A DNA stretch of 64,000 nucleotides from Streptomyces sp. P9-A4 (GTDB lineage: Bacteria; Actinomycetota; Actinomycetes; Streptomycetales; Streptomycetaceae), in the NCBI RefSeq assembly GCF_036634195.1, contig NZ_JAZIFY010000001.1, positions 1,560,501-1,624,500 on the forward strand, written 5' to 3'. A program made the position numbers and the translations under genes. Position 1 is the first letter of the stretch, and the number at the start of each line of letters is the position of its first letter. Below the pieces are notes generated by a model that did no database searches, was not told the origin of the DNA, and worked only from the letters and a program-made list of their open reading frames with translations. Shown piece by piece: positions 8,680-16,389 of this stretch.

Positions 8680-8801
8680 GTCCCCACCCTGGGTTCCCCA
8701 CGATCACCCGTCAATGGTGATTCGACCGTGGGGGGACCCAAGCCGCGCTTATCCGTGCAGGTCAGACTCTGTGCAGGTCAGACGTCACACAGGCCGTTCG
8801 G

Positions 8802-9509
8802 TCAGGCCTGCGGGACCTCGCAGGCGCCGTCCGGGCCGCAGACCGCCGCGTCCTCGCCGACGGGCTGGAGGACCCGGCCCTGCCAGGCCTGTTCGAGGGC
8901 CTGGGTGAAGACCTCGGCGGGCTGGCCGCCGGAGATTCCGTAGCGGCGGTCGAGGACGAAGAACGGCACGCCGTTGGCGCCGAGTTCGGCGGCCTCGCGC
9001 TCGTCCTCGCGGACGGCCTCGGCGTAGGCGGAGGGGTCGGCGAGGACGGCCCTGACCTCGGTCTCGTCGAGGCCGGCCTCGACGCCGAGCGCCACCAGGG
9101 TCTCCGCGTCGAAGACGGAGCGCTCCTCGGCGAAGTTGGCGCGGTAGGCCAGGTCGAGCAGCTCGCTCTGGCGGCCGTGCGCCTTGGCGAGGTGGAGCAG
9201 CCGGTGGATGTCGAAGGTGTTGCCGTGGTCGCGGCCGTCGGTCAGGTAGCCGAGGCCCTCGGAGTGCGCGTTGGAGGCGACGTGCGCCTCCATGGCGCGG
9301 GCCTCGTCGAGGGTGCGGCCGTACTTCTTCGCCAGCATGTCCAGGACGGGGGCGCGGTCACCCTTGGGGCTGTTCGGGTCGAGCTCGAAGGAGCGGTGCA
9401 CGACCTCGACGTCGTCGCGGTGGGCGAAGGCCGCGAGCCCCTTCTCGAAGCGTGCCTTGCCGATGTAGCACCAGGGGCAGGCGATGTCGCTCCAGATCTC
9501 GACGCGCAT
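8802..9509 (-). CDS. DsbA family oxidoreductase, FrnE-like
   Basis: 235 residues beginning M-R-V-E-I-W-S-D-I-A-C-P-W-C; the C-P-W-C dithiol (C11, C14) closes the first beta strand of a thioredoxin fold with the all-alpha insertion of the DsbA/FrnE group, and the cis-Pro loop is near V-P-F-F. It has no signal peptide and is cytoplasmic; FrnE-like proteins act in disulfide or polyketide-linked redox steps and in stress resistance. The longer upstream open frame is not used: GGAGAG precedes the ATG at 9509. The C-terminus has two further cysteines (A-V-C-G-P-D-G-A-C), also seen in FrnE relatives. Confidence 0.88.
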   Translation of the reverse strand: MRVEIWSDIACPWCYIGKARFEKGLAAFAHRDDVEVVHRSFELDPNSPKGDRAPVLDMLAKKYGRTLDEARAMEAHVASNAHSEGLGYLTDGRDHGNTFDIHRLLHLAKAHGRQSELLDLAYRANFAEERSVFDAETLVALGVEAGLDETEVRAVLADPSAYAEAVREDEREAAELGANGVPFFVLDRRYGISGGQPAEVFTQALEQAWQGRVLQPVGEDAAVCGPDGACEVPQA

Positions 9510-9573
9510 GTGACTTCTCTCCGGGGTTCGGCGGTGGCGGTGTACTCCGGGGCAACGCCTCCGCCGGTCCGGA

Positions 9574-10050
9574 TCATTCCGTTTCGGGCCCCAGTGTGAG
9601 CCGGAGCACGAGGTGGTCGCCGTCGCGGGGGTTCTCGGGATCGGGGGTCCAGCCGTGGGCCGCGTAGAAGGCCTGGGCCCGTTCGTTCCTGTCGAAGACC
9701 TCCAGGCGAGCGGTGGCGACCCCGGCGGCGCGCCAGATCCCGACGCAGGCGGCGTGCAGCTCACCGCCGACGCCGGCGCGCCAGCGGGCGGGGAGGACGT
9801 GGAGCTGGGTGAGGTGCATGACCCCCTCGCGCTCCCCGTAGGCGGCGATGCCCGCGACCTCGCCGTCCCGTACCGCGCAGAGCACGGTCCCCCGGCCGAC
9901 GGCGGCGGCCCAGCCGGCCCGGGAGCGTGCGACCTCCTCGGGACCGAGGAAGTCGGCGTCGGGGAGGTGGCCCCGGTAGTAGGTGGCGCGGGCCTCGGTG
10001 TGGAGGGCGACGACGGCGTCGAGGTCGTCGGCGGTGGCGAGTCGGATCAT
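9574..10050 (-). CDS. GNAT family N-acetyltransferase
   Basis: 158 residues of the RimI-like Acetyltransf_1 fold. The acetyl-CoA-binding stretch follows L-T-Q-L-H-V-L-P-A-R-W-R-A-G-V-G-G-E-L (about residues 80-98) and the C-terminal motif B is N-E-R-A-Q-A-F-Y-A-A-H-G-W. Substrate not predictable. It lies 64 bp upstream of the FrnE gene in the same direction and may share its transcript, with GAGGA upstream of the ATG. Confidence 0.85.
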   Translation of the reverse strand: MIRLATADDLDAVVALHTEARATYYRGHLPDADFLGPEEVARSRAGWAAAVGRGTVLCAVRDGEVAGIAAYGEREGVMHLTQLHVLPARWRAGVGGELHAACVGIWRAAGVATARLEVFDRNERAQAFYAAHGWTPDPENPRDGDHLVLRLTLGPETE

Positions 10051-10097
10051 GCATCCTCATGACGCGGGAGAACCGGGAACGGTTGCGCGGGGGTTCG

Positions 10098-10110
10098 ACG
10101 ACAGGCCCTA
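10098..10110 (-). repeat. Copy A of stop-codon-linked repeat TAGGGCCTGTCGT
   Basis: On the minus strand the sequence TAGGGCCTGTCGT starts with the TAG stop codon of the AraC-type gene. The same 13 bases start at the stop codons of two other genes in this window (12162 and 55761). Confidence 0.85.
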
Positions 10111-11022
10111 GGCACTCCTGCGGTACTGGCCCGGGGCCATCCCGTACTCCCGCTTGAAGGCCTTGGCGAAGGCGAACTCCGAGGAGTAGCCGGAGCGTTG
10201 GGCGATCGTGCGGAGCGGGAGGTCGTCGGAGCGGAGCAGTCGGCCCGCCGTCGTCATCCGCCACCAGGTGAGGTACGCGAGGGGCGAGCGGCCGACCAGG
10301 CCGGTGAACCGGCGGGCGAAGGCGGCACGGGAGAGGCCGCCGAGCGCGCCGAGTTCCTCGACCGTCCAGGTCCGCGCGGGGTCGTCGTGCAGGGCGCGGA
10401 GGGCCCCGGCGACCACCGGGTCGGCGAGGGCGGCGGACCAGCCGGTGGACCGGTCGGCGCGTTCGGTGAGCCACCAGGTGCGCAGCAGGTAGAGGAGCAG
10501 GGTGTCGAGCAGCGCGGGCACGACCGCGTCGGATCCCGGCTGGGGTTCGGCGAGTTCGGCACCGAGCAGGTCGACGGCGGCGCGCAGCCGGGGGTGGGCG
10601 CCGACCCGGGCGGGGAGGTGGACGTACGGGGGCAGCTCGGCGAGCAGCGGGTGGGCGCGGGCACGGCTGAGCTGGTACGCCCCGCACAGCAGCAGGGTCT
10701 CCGCCCTGCCGATCGGGCCCCGGTCGGGCGGGGTGGGCCAGGAGCCGTCGGGGGCGGCCAGGGCGTCGACGAGCGGGGTGTCGGGCCGGTCGGCGAGGCC
10801 GTGGCCGGTGCCGTGGGCGAGGAGGACGACATCGCCGGGGCCGAGCCGGACGGGGGCCGCGTCGTCCGGGGGCAGCAGCCAGGCGGTGCCCTGGAGGACG
10901 ACGTGGAATCCGGCGCCCTTGCTCGCGGGGAAGCGGATGCCCCAGGGCGCGAAGCGGACGGTGCGGGAGGAGTGGGGGCGCCCGGCGCGCATGGCGGCGA
11001 CGGCATCGCTCAGTACGTCCAT
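10108..11022 (-). CDS. AraC family transcriptional regulator (cupin-type N-domain)
   Basis: 304 residues. An N-terminal cupin (AraC-binding type 6; W-L-L-P-P-D-D then R-L-G-P-G-D-V-V-L-L-A-H-G at about 40-75) precedes two C-terminal helix-turn-helix motifs: W-T-V-E-E-L-G-A-L-G-G-L-S-R-A-A-F-A-R-R-F at about 220-240 and L-R-T-I-A-Q-R-S-G-Y-S-S-E-F-A-F-A-K-A-F-K-R at about 270-290. The start M-D-V-L-S is chosen over an ATG 69 bases upstream because the domain begins there and GAGGAG lies upstream. Divergent from the quinone-reductase-like gene across an inverted repeat, so it most likely controls that gene. Stop codon TAG is part of a dispersed repeat. Confidence 0.88.
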   Translation of the reverse strand: MDVLSDAVAAMRAGRPHSSRTVRFAPWGIRFPASKGAGFHVVLQGTAWLLPPDDAAPVRLGPGDVVLLAHGTGHGLADRPDTPLVDALAAPDGSWPTPPDRGPIGRAETLLLCGAYQLSRARAHPLLAELPPYVHLPARVGAHPRLRAAVDLLGAELAEPQPGSDAVVPALLDTLLLYLLRTWWLTERADRSTGWSAALADPVVAGALRALHDDPARTWTVEELGALGGLSRAAFARRFTGLVGRSPLAYLTWWRMTTAGRLLRSDDLPLRTIAQRSGYSSEFAFAKAFKREYGMAPGQYRRSA

Positions 11023-11075
11023 CCCGGCACCGTACTCCTCACGCTTCCCGGCACCGCACCCCTCGTCGGGTCCGG

Positions 11076-11123
11076 CGAGACGATCGGACATCGGAGAGAG
11101 TCACAGGGATATGGATCGTCTCG
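11076..11123. promoter_or_regulatory. Inverted repeat in the AraC / quinone-reductase divergent promoter
   Basis: CGAGACGATC at 11076-11085 and GATCGTCTCG at 11114-11123 are perfect 10-bp inverted arms separated by 28 bp, between the two divergent start codons (11022 and 11148). Arm spacing of 38 bp centre to centre would place both on nearly the same helix face; a plausible site for the adjacent AraC regulator. Confidence 0.65.
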
Positions 11124-11147
11124 ACCAGTCCTCCTACCGTCGATGGC

Positions 11148-12164
11148 ATGACGACGCATACGGCAACAGGCAGGACGACCAGGGCGGTTCTCTTCCATGA
11201 GCTCGGCGGGCCCGAGGTGCTGACGGTGGCGGAGGTGCCGCTGCCGGAACCCGGGCCGGGCGAGGTGCTCGTACGGGTGGAGGCGATCGGGCTCAACCGC
11301 GCCGAGGCGATGTTCCGCGCGGGCGACTACCACTATCAGCCCACGCTGCCGGGTTCTCGGCTCGGCTACGAGGCCGCGGGGACCGTCGAGGCGGTCGGCA
11401 CGGGGGTCACCGCGTACGCGCCGGGTGATCCGGTGATGGCGGCGGCCAACTTCGACTTCGGGGTGCACGGGGTGTACGCGGAGCGGGTGGTGCTGCCGGA
11501 GGAGTACCTGGTGGCCCGGCCCGAGGGGGTGGACGCGGTGACGGCGGCGGCGGTCTGGCTGACGTACTTCACGGCCTACGGCGGGATGGTGCTGACCGGC
11601 GGACTCGGTGCCGGTGACCATGTGGTGATCACGGGGGCGTCGAGCGGGGTGGGGACCGCCGCCGTCCAGATCGCACTGCGGGCCGGGGCGGTACCGATCG
11701 CCGCCACCCGCGGCGAGGGCAAGCGGAGGCTGCTGCGGGAGCTGGGGGCGCCGCATGTGGTGGCGACGGACACCGAGGACCTGACCGAGGAGGTGCGGCG
11801 GATCACCGGCGGGGCGGGCGCGGACCTGGTGTTCGACCCGATCGGCGGGCCCGGCTTCGCCCGGCTCGGGGACGCGCTGCGGCGCGGCGGCACGGCCGTG
11901 CTGTACGGCTGGCTCGACCCGCGCCCGGTGGCCCTCTCGTCGAACTGGCCGCAGACGGTGCACACGTACGCCAACGGGGCGCTCGCCCGGACGGCGGAGG
12001 GGCGCCGCCGCGCGGCCGGATACATCGGCTCCGGGCTGCGCGACGGCTCGCTGGCGCCGGTGATCGCCGAGACCTTCGAGGGTCTGGAGCGGATCGCCGA
12101 CGCCCATCGGCTGATGGAGTCGAACACGCACTTCGGGAAGATCGTGGTGCGCGTCGGCTCGTAG
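11148..12164 (+). CDS. Zinc-independent quinone reductase-like MDR alcohol dehydrogenase
   Basis: 338 residues of the medium-chain dehydrogenase/reductase superfamily. GroES-like domain (residues 12-120) lacks the catalytic-zinc Cys/His set, as in NADPH:quinone oxidoreductases; the Rossmann nucleotide motif is I-T-G-A-S-S-G-V-G-T-A-A-V-Q-I-A (about 163-178). It would reduce a quinone or enone with NADPH in the cytoplasm. The ATG has no strong ribosome binding site, so the transcript may be short-leadered. Divergent from an AraC regulator. Its TAG stop codon is the first three bases of a dispersed repeat that forms a hairpin with a second copy downstream. Confidence 0.87.
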   Translation: MTTHTATGRTTRAVLFHELGGPEVLTVAEVPLPEPGPGEVLVRVEAIGLNRAEAMFRAGDYHYQPTLPGSRLGYEAAGTVEAVGTGVTAYAPGDPVMAAANFDFGVHGVYAERVVLPEEYLVARPEGVDAVTAAAVWLTYFTAYGGMVLTGGLGAGDHVVITGASSGVGTAAVQIALRAGAVPIAATRGEGKRRLLRELGAPHVVATDTEDLTEEVRRITGGAGADLVFDPIGGPGFARLGDALRRGGTAVLYGWLDPRPVALSSNWPQTVHTYANGALARTAEGRRRAAGYIGSGLRDGSLAPVIAETFEGLERIADAHRLMESNTHFGKIVVRVGS

Positions 12165-12216
12165 GGCCTGTCGTGCCAGGCGTCGCGGGGCAGACGGGAG
12201 TGTGACGACAGGCCCT
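12162..12216. terminator. Hairpin made of two inverted copies of the stop-linked repeat (copy B)
   Basis: AGGGCCTGTCGT (12164-12175) and ACGACAGGCCCT (12205-12216) are perfect 12-bp inverted arms with a 29-nt loop. The left arm starts in the TAG stop of the quinone-reductase gene. The right side continues as a 21-bp match (12196-12216) to the reverse complement of 55762-55782. It lies between convergent genes and could terminate both. Confidence 0.75.
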
Positions 12217-12221
12217 GGGAC

Positions 12222-13736
12222 TCAGCGGCGGGGCAGGCCCAGGGGGTTGCCGTCGCGGAGTTCCGGCGGGAGGAGCCGGGCGGGGGTCGACTGGTACGTG
12301 ACCGGGCGCAGCCAGCGCTCGATCGCGGTCGCCCCGACCGAGGTGGAGGTGGAGGTGGTGGCCGGGTAGGGGCCGCCGTGGTGCTGGGCGGCGGCGACGG
12401 CGACTCCGGTGGGCCAGCCGTTGACGAGGACGCGGCCCGCGAGAGGCGTGAGCGCGGCGAGGAACGGTGCCGCGTCCTCGTCGTCGGCCGCGTCGGCGAT
12501 GTGCAGGGTGGCGGTGAGGTTGCCGGGCAGCCCGGCGAGGACCTCGGTGACCTGTGCCCGGGAGTCGTAGCGGGCGACGACGGTGACGGGGCCGAAGCAC
12601 TCCTCCAGGAGGAGGTGGTGGTCGCCGCTCCCGCCCTCGCTTCCGGTGAGTCGCGCGGCGTCGACGACGAGGACTCCCGCGCCGACCGTGTGGGCGTCGC
12701 CCGCGCCGGGGGCCACGGGGGCGCGTACCCCCGCGAGCGCGGCGCGTGCGGCGACCCCGGCGACGAAGGCCTCGCGCATCCGGTGGTCGAGCAGCACGGC
12801 GGGGCCGGTCGCGGCGACCCCGGCGGCGAGCGCGTCGAGGAAGCGGTCGCCCGCCTCTCCCGAGGGGGCGAGGACGAAGCCGGGCTTGGTGCAGAACTGG
12901 CCCGCGCCCAGGGTCATGGAGCCGGCGAGACCGGCACCGATCTCCTCGGCGCGCTCCTCGACGGCGGCCGGGGTGAGCACGACCGGGTTGAGGGAGCCGA
13001 GTTCGCCGTGGAAGGGGATCGGGGCGGGGCGGGCCGCCGCCGCGTCGAAGAGGGCCCGCCCGCCGCGTACCGAACCGGTGAAGCCGGCCGCCGCGACGAG
13101 CGGGTGGCGGACGAGTTCCACGCCCGCGTCGAAGCCGTGGACGAGGACGACGACGTCCTCGGGGAGGCCGGCCTTGGCGGCGGCCCCGCGCAGCAGTCCG
13201 GCGCAGAGTTCGGAGGTCGCCGGGTGGTCCGGGTGGGCCTTGATCACCACGGGGCAGCCGGCCGCGAGGGCGCTGGCGGTGTCGCCGCCGGGGACGGAGA
13301 AGGCGAGCGGGAAGTTGCTGGCGGCGTAGACGGCGACGACGCCCAGCGGGATCTTCCAGCGGCGCATGTCGGGCCGGGGCGGGGTGGCCCCGGGATCGGG
13401 CAGGTCGATCCGGATGTCGAGGAAGGAGCCCGCCTCGACCACCTCGGCGAAGGCCCGCAACTGTGCGGTGGTACGGGCGAGTTCGCCGGTGAGCCGGACC
13501 GGCCCGAGGGCGGTCTCGGCGTCGGCGGTCGCCACGATCTGCTCGTGCGCCCCGTCGAGGAGGTCGGCCGCGGTACGGAGGAAGGCGGCCCGCACGGTCC
13601 GGTCGGCGAGGCTCTCGCGGACCTCGTGGGCGGCCCTTACGGACCGGTCCACGTCCTCGGCCGTGGCCTCCACCGCGACCTGCTCACGCGGCTTCCCCGT
13701 CCGGGGGTCCACACTCCACACTGGTTCTGCCGCCAC
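12222..13736 (-). CDS. Aldehyde dehydrogenase, 2-oxoglutarate-semialdehyde (2,5-dioxovalerate) type
   Basis: 504 residues. Catalytic C282 in G-A-G-Q-F-C-T-K-P-G, general base E245 in H-G-E-L-G-S-L-N-P, oxyanion N141 in A-S-N-F-P and cofactor-binding K166 in V-I-K-A-H-P-D-H-P are all present. The H-G-E-L-G-S and Q-F-C-T-K-P-G wording is that of the NADP-dependent ketoglutarate semialdehyde dehydrogenase branch, the last step of oxidative pentose/hexuronate pathways, yielding 2-oxoglutarate. GTG start with AGGGG upstream preferred over the longer frame. Divergent from an IclR regulator across tandem GTTC-N8-GAAC sites. The other pathway enzymes (KDG-dehydratase-like, uronate dehydrogenase) are 23-24 kb away in this window. 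Confidence 0.88.
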   Translation of the reverse strand: MAAEPVWSVDPRTGKPREQVAVEATAEDVDRSVRAAHEVRESLADRTVRAAFLRTAADLLDGAHEQIVATADAETALGPVRLTGELARTTAQLRAFAEVVEAGSFLDIRIDLPDPGATPPRPDMRRWKIPLGVVAVYAASNFPLAFSVPGGDTASALAAGCPVVIKAHPDHPATSELCAGLLRGAAAKAGLPEDVVVLVHGFDAGVELVRHPLVAAAGFTGSVRGGRALFDAAAARPAPIPFHGELGSLNPVVLTPAAVEERAEEIGAGLAGSMTLGAGQFCTKPGFVLAPSGEAGDRFLDALAAGVAATGPAVLLDHRMREAFVAGVAARAALAGVRAPVAPGAGDAHTVGAGVLVVDAARLTGSEGGSGDHHLLLEECFGPVTVVARYDSRAQVTEVLAGLPGNLTATLHIADAADDEDAAPFLAALTPLAGRVLVNGWPTGVAVAAAQHHGGPYPATTSTSTSVGATAIERWLRPVTYQSTPARLLPPELRDGNPLGLPRR

Positions 13737-13748
13737 CGCTACGCCCCT

Positions 13749-13783
13749 GTTCGCTATTCTGAACGCTGTTCTCGTAGATGAAC
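13749..13783. promoter_or_regulatory. Two tandem GTTC-N8-GAAC operators
   Basis: Sites at 13749-13764 and 13768-13783 share the form T-GTTC-N8-GAAC and lie 19 bp apart centre to centre, immediately upstream of the aldehyde dehydrogenase start (13736) and between it and the IclR gene. Two adjacent dyads suit dimer-of-dimers binding by an IclR protein. Confidence 0.75.
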
Positions 13784-13939
13784 ACATCTGTACGGGACTC
13801 TAGGGACGGCGCGACCGTCTCCACAAGGGGCCCCTTCGGCCAGGTGGCCACGGGACGACCATACGAGCGAGCGAGCGGGCGGACGGACGCGGGGACGGCC
13901 GGACCACCGGCGACCGGACGACGAAAAGGGGCGAGGGTC

Positions 13940-14710
13940 ATGGCGACTGCCGACGCGGGCGGAGCGCAGGTGAAGTCCGCGGTGCGGACCGTGGAGCTGC
14001 TCGAGTACTTCGCCGGGCGCCCCGGGATGCACTCGCTCGCCGCCGTCCAGGAGGCCGTGGGCTACCCCAAGTCCAGCCTGTACATGCTGCTGCGCACCCT
14101 GGTCGAGCTGGGCTGGGTGGAGACCGACGCGACCGGCACCCGGTACGGCATCGGGGTGCGGGCGCTGCTCGTCGGCACCTCGTACATCGACGGCGACGAG
14201 GTGGTGGCCGCCTCCCGGCCCACCCTGGACCGGCTCTCCGACGACACCACCGAGACCATCCACCTGGCGCGGCTCGACGGCACCAACGTGGTCTACCTGG
14301 CGACCCGTCAGTCCCAGCACTATCTGCGGCCGTTCACCCGGGTCGGGCGCCGGCTGCCCGCGCACTCGACCTCGCTCGGCAAGGCGCTGCTGGCCACCCA
14401 CACCGACGAGCAGGTGCGCAAACTGCTCCCGGAGACCCTTCCGGCGCTGACCGAGCACACGATCACCGACCGCGAGGAGCTCATCGAGGAGCTGCGGGTC
14501 ATCCGCGAGCAGGGCCTCTCGGTGGACCGCGAGGAGAACACGCTCGGGCTGCGCTGCTTCGGCGTCGCGATCCCCTACCGGACCCCGGCGCGGGACGCCA
14601 TCAGCTGCTCGGTGCCGGTGGCCCGGCTGACCCCGGCCCACGAGCAGATGATCAAGGACGCGCTCTTCGACGCGCGGGACCGGCTGACGCTGGCGACCCG
14701 CCGCCTCTGA
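13940..14710 (+). CDS. IclR family transcriptional regulator
   Basis: 256 residues: N-terminal winged helix (residues 12-75, with S-L-A-A-V-Q-E-A-V-G-Y-P-K-S-S-L-Y-M-L-L-R-T-L as helix-turn-helix) and a C-terminal effector domain (80-250) with the S-T-S-L-G-K-A-L-L-A pocket motif and the late R-C-F-G-V-A-I-P strand. It most likely controls the divergent aldehyde dehydrogenase gene by way of the tandem GTTC-N8-GAAC sites. Start at ATG 13940 with GCGAGGG; the longer frame from 13778 would run through the operator region and is rejected. The effector might be a uronate-derived acid (inference only). Confidence 0.9.
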   Translation: MATADAGGAQVKSAVRTVELLEYFAGRPGMHSLAAVQEAVGYPKSSLYMLLRTLVELGWVETDATGTRYGIGVRALLVGTSYIDGDEVVAASRPTLDRLSDDTTETIHLARLDGTNVVYLATRQSQHYLRPFTRVGRRLPAHSTSLGKALLATHTDEQVRKLLPETLPALTEHTITDREELIEELRVIREQGLSVDREENTLGLRCFGVAIPYRTPARDAISCSVPVARLTPAHEQMIKDALFDARDRLTLATRRL

Positions 14711-14722
14711 TCGCGTGATCAG
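14707..14722. terminator. Short palindrome spanning both convergent stop codons
   Basis: CTGATC (14707-14712) and GATCAG (14717-14722) with a 4-nt spacer include the TGA stops of both the IclR gene and the convergent cupin gene. The stem is only 6 bp, so a terminator role is weak. Confidence 0.35.
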
Positions 14723-15216
14723 GCGCGGTCGGCGAGGGCCTTCTGCCAGACCGGGCTGTCCACGTAGTGGTTGTCGTACTGCTCCGAGGAGGCCTTGATC
14801 TCCTCGAAGCCCGCCTCGCCCCGCATGACCCGGCCGAGCAGGCGCAGGTAGTCGAAGCGGGCCATGCCCGGCGTGAAGACGAAGAGGACGTCGGCCTCGG
14901 CGCCGGGCGCCGCCGCGAAGGCGTGCGGGGTGTGCGGCGGGACGAGCAGGAAGTCGCCCTGCTCAAGGACGGTCAGCTCCTCGTCCACCAGGACCTGGAG
15001 CGAGCCGCCGAGCACGAAGAACATCTCCGAGGCCTTGGTGTGGAAGTGGGCCGGGGCCCCGACCGCGCCCTTCGCGAAGGAGGACCGGTAGCTGGTGAGC
15101 TGTCCGCCGGTGGTGCCGGAGTCGGCGAGAAGGGTCATCACGCTGCTGGGGTCGGCCGTGGTCTCGGCGGTGGCGGCGCGGGTGAGGAGCGGGGCGAAGG
15201 TCTCGATCTCGTTCAT
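14719..15216 (-). CDS. Cupin domain protein
   Basis: 165 residues, one cupin barrel. Metal-ligand motif 1 is P-A-H-F-H-T-K-A-S-E-M-F-F-V (about 56-69, two His and one Glu) and motif 2 ends P-P-H-T-P-H-A-F (about 94-101). It is a small cytoplasmic protein of unknown substrate, perhaps a dioxygenase or an effector-binding cupin. The ATG at 15216 is two codons inside a GTG; neither has a good ribosome binding site. Its promoter region carries the ATTGACCC-N8-GGGTCAAT palindrome. It converges on the IclR gene only 8 bp away, but there is no evidence that the two are functionally linked. Confidence 0.8.
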   Translation of the reverse strand: MNEIETFAPLLTRAATAETTADPSSVMTLLADSGTTGGQLTSYRSSFAKGAVGAPAHFHTKASEMFFVLGGSLQVLVDEELTVLEQGDFLLVPPHTPHAFAAAPGAEADVLFVFTPGMARFDYLRLLGRVMRGEAGFEEIKASSEQYDNHYVDSPVWQKALADRA

Positions 15217-15236
15217 GATCACTACTTTAGAGAGCC

Positions 15237-15284
15237 ATTGACCCGCGAGACAGGGTCAATCGATCATCTGATTCATGGGTCAAT
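15237..15284. promoter_or_regulatory. ATTGACCC-N8-GGGTCAAT palindrome plus third half-site
   Basis: Perfect 8-bp arms at 15237-15244 and 15253-15260, and another GGGTCAAT at 15277-15284, 24 bp beyond the second arm. They lie 21-68 bp upstream of the cupin start codon, where a repressor would block its promoter. The cognate regulator is not obvious locally. Confidence 0.65.
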
Positions 15285-15390
15285 CCGGCTTCGGGTGACA
15301 GCGGGGAGGAGGCCGTCTCCCCCGTGCGGCGGAGGCGGTTCACCGCTCGGCAGGAGGTGGCGGGCGGGGCCCGCGCGGGAGCGTGGAGCC

Positions 15391-16389
15391 ATGACACAGA
15401 CCGCGCCTCCCACGGCCCCGGCGCCCGCCGCCCCCGATCACCGCCCGAGCCCCGCCCGCCGGGCGCTGCGCGCCCTCGCGATCCTCGCCTGCCTCCCGTA
15501 CATCTCGCTCAAGGTCGTCTGGGTGGCGGGCGGCGAGCTCGGCATCCCGGCCGGAAGCGCGCTCCTGGAGCGCCGGGAGATGATGGTGATCGCCAACTCG
15601 GTCTCGGTGATCGCCGACGTCCTCGTCATGGTCCTCGCCCTGCTGCTCACCCAGGCCTGGGGCAGACGGTTCCCCGCCTGGCTGCTCGCCCTCCCCATGT
15701 GGGCGGCGACCGGGCTGCTCACCCCGATCATGACCGGCTACCCGGCGCAGCTCGCGGTCGCCCTGCTCACCGGCGACGAGCAGGCCGCCGCGCCCCGCGA
15801 ACCCTTCCTCGACGACTGGGTCTTCGGCGTCGTCTACAGCGGGTTCATCCTCCAGGGCCTCGCCCTCGGCACCCTCTTCGTCCTGTACGCCCGGGACCGC
15901 TGGGGCGGCCTCTGGCGGGGCCGGCTCGGCGAGCTGTCCGCCCGTACGTCCGGGCCCGGTGCGCGGGCCCTCGCCCTGGCCGGCGCGGTGGCCGCGCTCG
16001 TACCCGCCGTACTCCATCTGCTGTGGGCGGCCGGCTCGACCACGGGCCTGTCCGCCCGCCGCATCGCCGAACGCGACGCCGACTTCTACGTCCTGGAGGC
16101 CGAGCGGCTCGGCTTCCTCGCCCTCGCCGTCGTCCTCACCCTCTTCCTGGTCCTGCGCAGGCCCGCCGGGCTCCGGGTCCGCACCACGCTCGCCCTGGCC
16201 TGGACGGCCTCGGCCGCCGTCGGCTGCTGGGGCGCCTACATGTCGCTCGTCGCGCTGCTGCCGGAGCCGGATCCGAGCAAGCACGTCCCCGGGCTCGTCC
16301 AGCTGTCCTACGCTGGCGACATGATCACCGGGTTCCTGCTCGCCGCCTGCGTGGCGCTGTTCCTGCGGCGGCGGAGCGCCGGGGCGTGA
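15391..16389 (+). CDS. Multi-pass membrane protein of a two-component operon
   Basis: 332 residues. After a Pro/Ala-rich cytoplasmic N-terminus there are about eight hydrophobic segments: near residues 27-47, 65-87, 95-115, 147-170, 195-215, 235-255, 265-285 and 308-325. No enzymatic motif is visible and I do not recognise the family beyond conserved Streptomyces membrane proteins found beside histidine kinases. The stop overlaps the next gene's GTG (GTGA), so it is co-translated with the kinase; it may be a sensor partner or the output of the system. ATG at 15391 with GTGGAG upstream; the longer upstream frame is a shadow. Confidence 0.75.
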   Translation: MTQTAPPTAPAPAAPDHRPSPARRALRALAILACLPYISLKVVWVAGGELGIPAGSALLERREMMVIANSVSVIADVLVMVLALLLTQAWGRRFPAWLLALPMWAATGLLTPIMTGYPAQLAVALLTGDEQAAAPREPFLDDWVFGVVYSGFILQGLALGTLFVLYARDRWGGLWRGRLGELSARTSGPGARALALAGAVAALVPAVLHLLWAAGSTTGLSARRIAERDADFYVLEAERLGFLALAVVLTLFLVLRRPAGLRVRTTLALAWTASAAVGCWGAYMSLVALLPEPDPSKHVPGLVQLSYAGDMITGFLLAACVALFLRRRSAGA

